A stretch of DNA of 11,152 nucleotides from CAUZSN01 sp963582345. GTDB lineage: Bacteria > Planctomycetota > Planctomycetia > Planctomycetales > Planctomycetaceae. Positions within the stretch are counted from its first letter, which is position 1, and every line of letters starts with the position of its first letter. Below are positions 6,861 through 11,152 of this stretch, piece after piece. The stretch is taken from NCBI GenBank assembly GCA_963582345.1, contig CAUZSN010000092.1, forward strand, positions 1-11,152. Reading direction: 5' to 3'. Under the pieces are notes generated by a model, which saw only the letters and a list, made by a program, of their open reading frames with translations, had not been told where the DNA came from and searched no databases. A program made the position numbers and the translations under genes.

Positions 6861-6884
6861 GGGGTCAAATTGACCCCGTTTTTT
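6861..6884 (+). terminator. Rho-independent terminator-like hairpin
   Basis: GGGGTCAA-A-TTGACCCC (6861-6877) is a perfect inverted repeat with 8-bp arms and is followed by G and six Ts, the form of an intrinsic terminator on the plus strand. No plus-strand gene ends just before it, so it may stop transcription from the second 109-bp repeat, insulate the HTH-integrase module, or be a dispersed palindromic repeat unit. Confidence 0.5.
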
Positions 6885-6885
6885 A

Positions 6886-7162
6886 GGAGTAATTAGTAGC
6901 GATTAGGAGCCTACTTTTTTAGACGGCTCAATAATCTGTTTGCATCTCTCACATTGCATTATATATTGATTAGCATATAGTCCAATTAGCATATAATACT
7001 GAAAAAAATGTCCGTCCATAATAAAAAAACACTATTTTTATAGGTTAAAGTTGAGAAATGTGGCCAAGGTGGCACAATTTTTCTGGAGTAATCCAAGAGT
7101 CTATTTTCAGCTCTCACATTACATTATAGTTTAACAAGCATATAATCCGATCGGCATACAAT
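6886..7162. repeat. degenerate duplication with paired GCATATAAT boxes
   Basis: Two related blocks each start with GGAGTAAT (6886-6893 and 7085-7092), contain TCTCACATT (6946-6954 and 7112-7120), and end with two copies of a GCATAtAaT-like box 16 bp apart (boxes beginning at 6973 and 6989, then 7138 and 7154). The first block has about 33 extra bases between the GGAGTAAT and TCTCACATT marks. The final pair of boxes lies directly before the HTH gene, so the boxes could be operator or promoter elements of that gene. Confidence 0.5.
7119..7146 (+). promoter_or_regulatory. possible promoter of the HTH-integrase module
   Basis: A perfect TATAAT hexamer (7141-7146) lies 36 bp before the HTH start codon, with a weak TTACAT (7119-7124) 16 bp upstream as the -35 candidate. 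The TATAAT is part of the first of two 16-bp-spaced GCATA boxes, so a protein binding the boxes would occlude the promoter. That fits autoregulation by the XRE-type protein encoded next, but this is inference. Confidence 0.35.
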
Positions 7163-7182
7163 GACTTAGGGGTCTAGAAAAA

Positions 7183-7386
7183 ATGACAAAGCGGAAAACA
7201 ATCACTGCCCAATTGAAGGATGCAATTCGTGATTCCGGACGGACGCATTACGACATCGGGAAAGAGGCTGGAATCAATCCGTCGCAGATTGACCGATTCA
7301 TGTCTGGCGATCGAGGTTTGCATTTGAAGACGGCTGAAAAGATCATCGAAGTGCTGGGATTAGAACTAAGATCACAAAGGAAGTGA
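7183..7386 (+). CDS. small XRE-family helix-turn-helix protein
   Basis: This 67-residue protein consists almost entirely of a Cro/C1-type HTH domain. The pattern THYDIGKEAGINPSQIDRFM (21-40) is helix 2-turn-recognition helix, followed by SGDRGLHLKTAEKIIEVLGL (41-60), a typical end of XRE domains. AGGGG lies 10 bp before the ATG. Small single-domain HTH proteins are commonly found directly before integrases of this type and may act as an excision or transcription regulator of the element; that role is inferred from position. Paired GCATA boxes immediately upstream are candidate binding sites. The integrase-like start MASITRDKSG begins 5 bp after its stop. Confidence 0.75.
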   Translation: MTKRKTITAQLKDAIRDSGRTHYDIGKEAGINPSQIDRFMSGDRGLHLKTAEKIIEVLGLELRSQRK

Positions 7387-7492
7387 AAATCATGGCCAGC
7401 ATCACACGCGACAAGTCCGGGGTAAAGTATGACGGTTTAATACAGCCTGCATCCAAATCCAAGGTAAAGGATTTGGGTTTAATAGTGTCTAA

Positions 7493-8654
<1,162 letters not shown>

Positions 8655-8690
8655 GTGTTTGCAAAGTGTTCTATCTCATCCCTTTTGCCT

Positions 8691-9560
8691 TCACTTTTTC
8701 TTTCTGAAAATCGCTCCCAAGATGCGGCTGGCAAAGCCGTCGGAAAGACCGAAAGTGCTCTTGATGAAAGAATAGAATCGCAGCAGGTTGTTGTCGCAAA
8801 AAATCAGCAGACTCCGGCCGAATCCGTCTCCGGGACGAGCGTGATACAGAGTGGACTTGGGAACACTGACTGAGTTCGATTGGACGACATAATAATATAG
8901 CGCTAAGCTCTTGCGAGTCGTTCCGTCGGGACAGTGAATTGGATCCGGATAGCCGTGAAAAGACGTGGCTGAAGTGTTAAACATCAGTACGTGATTGAAC
9001 AACGGCGAAACGTCGTTGACGCAGCGTTTCATAGAGCTGTCCCACAGTTGCAGGCTGCCGCCCCACTGCTCCTCCCACCCTTCATTCAGATAAAGGATCA
9101 AGTTGCACTTGCGATGCCAGTTCTTTCGATGATGATGCATGATAAAATCGGCGTGGACGTTCAAAAATCCGCCGCGTTCCGTCTGATGCATGCCGCCACC
9201 CTCCAAACTTGTGTCGGCCTTCAAATTTAAGATTCCAGTCAGTTCCGAGAGCCACGTCACAAATTCCGGGGAATTCAGCTCATCGATGATTTGGCCGATC
9301 AACGGTGGAAACGCATTTCGCTCGTTCTTACCCAACTTGTTCTCGTTGTAATGCTTGTACTGAATCCAACTTGCATCGTCCGGTTTCGGGAATTCCTGGA
9401 CCAACTGGCGGGCGACAGCTTCGTTCAGAAAGTCGGTCAGGTGGATGTGTGGAAACGGGGTGTTGTTCCGATATGTATTTGACAATTCCTCCAACTGCGG
9501 CGTCCACCGTTCATACGGAAACAGCCGCTCATCGGGTTGCTGATCGATTTGGTCGAGCAT
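8691..9560 (-). CDS. 2OG-Fe(II) oxygenase (prolyl-4-hydroxylase-like)
   Basis: This is a 289-residue soluble protein with the 2-oxoglutarate/Fe(II) dioxygenase fold. The metal triad is visible as HAD (H136, D138) in GFLNVHADF and H202 in SFHGYPDP, and R216 in TTRKSLALYYYV would bind 2-oxoglutarate. The intervening KCNLILYLNEGWEEQWGGSL (151-170) is the jellyroll strand segment characteristic of the prolyl-4-hydroxylase/Tpa1-like branch. The N-terminus has PFPHIHLTDFLNE (35-47), the usual entry to this family. The substrate is unknown: related enzymes hydroxylate proteins, small molecules or sugar-linked compounds. The start lies 15 bp after the stop of the upstream glycosyltransferase gene, so the two are likely co-transcribed, which suggests a role in modifying a glycan or glycoprotein. 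Confidence 0.83.
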   Translation of the reverse strand: MLDQIDQQPDERLFPYERWTPQLEELSNTYRNNTPFPHIHLTDFLNEAVARQLVQEFPKPDDASWIQYKHYNENKLGKNERNAFPPLIGQIIDELNSPEFVTWLSELTGILNLKADTSLEGGGMHQTERGGFLNVHADFIMHHHRKNWHRKCNLILYLNEGWEEQWGGSLQLWDSSMKRCVNDVSPLFNHVLMFNTSATSFHGYPDPIHCPDGTTRKSLALYYYVVQSNSVSVPKSTLYHARPGDGFGRSLLIFCDNNLLRFYSFIKSTFGLSDGFASRILGAIFRKKK

Positions 9561-9575
9561 GTTTGTTCGGCAGGA

Positions 9576-11152
9576 TTACGGAGCCAGTCCGCGATGGGCG
9601 TTTTGCAGTTCGGAATACCAACTCTGCACATCCCATTTTGTTAGATGGTAAACGTTAATGGAATAACCAATACGAATTTTAGGTTCAAAGAAACGAAAGT
9701 ACATAAATTCGTCCAATCCGACAGATCGGCTGCCGCCTTGTCCATCGCGTACCGGATATGGACCTCCCTGCACGAAGTTGACGCTCACGGCGTACCATCC
9801 TGGACCCGGCGCGCGCGATGGTGGCAGCCGATACCTGATCCCTAGTGTTTCTGGAGGAAATGTCCCGAAATATGCCAAATGAAGATCCTGAATGGGATGA
9901 TCGCTCAAATAGTCCTTTAATCCGTGCAGATCTTGTCCCCAATCAAGGTTCGAGTCAATCAAATGCCTGTGCCCGCCGATCGGCCCCCCGGCAAGTTCGT
10001 TGAAGTAGGCAATGTGATGCGGATGGTAACGCAACGACAAAGGCACTGCGGCAATCAGCGTCCACAGAATGACAGTTCGCAGTGGGTTATGCTGCCAAGA
10101 AATCCATTGTGCCGTTTGTCCGGCGAACAAAGCCAAAAGCGGAAAAACAGGGAAGACGTAGCGCAAGCCAAGTTGATTGTGGGCCGTCCCAGCCGTCGCC
10201 AACGTCAGGACGATTGGCAGCAATAGCGCAAACTGTAGTCGCCAGCAACAGCGAATTCCGCGCGGTCGCCAGTTAAATAGCAGTGCCAGCACTACCAGCG
10301 CCTGCCAAGCGTGAGGCAACTTGTACCACAGTGCCATCACAAAATAATGACGAAAGCCGGACTTGCTGAATGTATCGTCCAGATAAACCGGATGTTCGTC
10401 CTCCATAACTAGACGCTGCCTGTCAATTCCTTCCAGAAAATCGCGTGGAACGGGCAGCGGGATTGCGTGGATTGGTTTCAACACCCCGCTAATGGCGTTC
10501 ATCGCACTGCTGTCAAAGCGGTAACTGGCAAGGGTCGAAAAGCTACCTCGAAACAGATAGCCAATGTTTAACACAAGACAACATAGCAGCAGTGCGGCCA
10601 GCCATTGCAACAGCACCAATTTGAACGGCTTGGGTTCAGAATCAACGTTTCGGCTACGGTAAATAAACCACAAAATTACCGAAAAAGGTACCAACATCAC
10701 CGCTGTAAACTTGGCCAACTGTGCGAGACCCAGAAAAATTCCGAAAAGCAATGCGGAACCCCACTTTTGACTGCGCGCAAACCTCCAAAGTGAGTACAAA
10801 GCGACGACATAAAACAGATTTGCGCCGGTGTCTCCAGTCACAAACGCTGCATTCGCGGTGATCATGGGACTGGCGGACCACAACATAGCGGTTAAACCCG
10901 CGCTTGCAGCACCGAATATTTCGAAGGCCCAAACGGACAGCAATAGACCCGTCAATGCCGATAACGGCACGACCATTGCGCGGCAAAGTGTCAAATACCG
11001 TTCATAGTTCTCACGATTGTCGGCCAGAAACTGGTCGCCGTAATGGGTAAGTTGAAGAGTCGACACAGGCACATCCGTCTTCGCAGATGTGAACAACAGC
11101 GGAAGTGTGGACCACATGCGCATCAAGGGTGGATTCAGGTTGTCCCAATCAA
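9576..11152 (-). CDS. GT39/ArnT-like membrane glycosyltransferase (5' end outside window)
   Basis: This is a polytopic membrane protein of the PMT/ArnT-like (GT39, PMT_2) class, which transfers sugars from polyprenyl-phosphate donors on the outer face of the inner membrane. The frame stays open to the window edge. Its first visible residues, DWDNLNPPLMRMW, match the region after the catalytic acidic residues of the first periplasmic loop, so the N-terminal tens of residues are missing here. Further features are many hydrophobic helices (for example LLLSVWAFEIFGAASAGLTA), LGLRYVFPVFPLLALFAGQ (about 10106-10162), and the conserved C-terminal part AYFNELAGGPIGGHRH and DSNLDWGQDLHGL (about 9922-9957). 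The acceptor is unknown. The stop is 15 bp before the oxygenase start, indicating an operon. Confidence 0.8.
   Translation of the reverse strand, partial: DWDNLNPPLMRMWSTLPLLFTSAKTDVPVSTLQLTHYGDQFLADNRENYERYLTLCRAMVVPLSALTGLLLSVWAFEIFGAASAGLTAMLWSASPMITANAAFVTGDTGANLFYVVALYSLWRFARSQKWGSALLFGIFLGLAQLAKFTAVMLVPFSVILWFIYRSRNVDSEPKPFKLVLLQWLAALLLCCLVLNIGYLFRGSFSTLASYRFDSSAMNAISGVLKPIHAIPLPVPRDFLEGIDRQRLVMEDEHPVYLDDTFSKSGFRHYFVMALWYKLPHAWQALVVLALLFNWRPRGIRCCWRLQFALLLPIVLTLATAGTAHNQLGLRYVFPVFPLLALFAGQTAQWISWQHNPLRTVILWTLIAAVPLSLRYHPHHIAYFNELAGGPIGGHRHLIDSNLDWGQDLHGLKDYLSDHPIQDLHLAYFGTFPPETLGIRYRLPPSRAPGPGWYAVSVNFVQGGPYPVRDGQGGSRSVGLDEFMYFRFFEPKIRIGYSINVYHLTKWDVQSWYSELQNAHRGLAP

Larger units (their letters stand above)
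6404..7182. other. gene-free, AT-rich, repeat-rich stretch
   Basis: I see no convincing gene in this stretch, which separates the cargo from the HTH-integrase module. It contains the second 109-bp direct repeat (6557-6665), a cluster of inverted repeats (6692-6749), a terminator-like hairpin (6861-6884) and a degenerate duplication with paired GCATATAAT-type boxes (6886-7162). The part from about 6780 to 7180 is much richer in A and T than the flanking genes. The short open frames here run through the hairpins and a seven-C run, and have no ribosome site or recognisable protein. Confidence 0.6.

Noticed and set aside
6886..7162. CRISPR array or iteron replication origin
   Set aside because: Only four degenerate short boxes in two pairs, no regular spacers, no Cas or Rep gene nearby.

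Overview
The window looks like a chromosomal stretch from a planctomycete-type bacterium, probably Pirellulales/Rhodopirellula-like. The reasons are moderate GC, an AlgI/AlgJ-type acylation pair, and a planctomycete-style tyrosine integrase that sits behind a small HTH gene and whose reading frame runs into an antisense tRNA. This placement is an inference from gene content; no marker gene such as rRNA is present.

Layout. (1) Positions 27-2720, minus strand: a two-gene O-acylation unit, an MBOAT acyltransferase (AlgI-like) followed 6 bp later by an AlgJ/AlgX-type SGNH-like protein. (2) Positions 2721-3215: no intact gene, but the decayed 3' end of a tyrosine integrase that runs into a 3' half-copy of a tRNA gene (old attachment site). 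(3) Positions 3216-8580: a small integrated element. It carries an MFS transporter (plus strand) convergent with a tight minus-strand operon of a fatty-acid-hydroxylase-superfamily protein, a 63-residue two-helix membrane protein and a DUF6166 protein. This cargo block is bracketed by two 109-bp direct repeats (about 92% identical). To its right is an AT-rich, repeat-rich, apparently non-coding stretch, then a small XRE-type HTH gene and an internally deleted tyrosine integrase that points at the tRNA. (4) Positions 8581-8654, minus strand: an intact tRNA with a CAU anticodon, the integration target. (5) Positions 8691-11152, minus strand: a 2OG-Fe(II) oxygenase and, upstream of it, a GT39/ArnT-like membrane glycosyltransferase cut by the window edge.

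Interpretation. A 53-bp perfect direct repeat (3163-3215 and 8573-8625), made of the tRNA 3' half plus 8 bp, defines an element with a 5,410-bp repeat period. A second, decayed integrase tail immediately left of the left repeat indicates that two related elements integrated one after the other at the same tRNA. The newer one still holds cargo, but its integrase has lost most of the core-binding domain and the segment with the catalytic lysine, so it is probably immobile by itself. If both elements are removed, the glycosyltransferase, oxygenase, tRNA, MBOAT and AlgJ genes would all lie on the same strand, which suggests that the elements may have entered a glycan-modification locus. No CRISPR array, rRNA or intact transposase was found.
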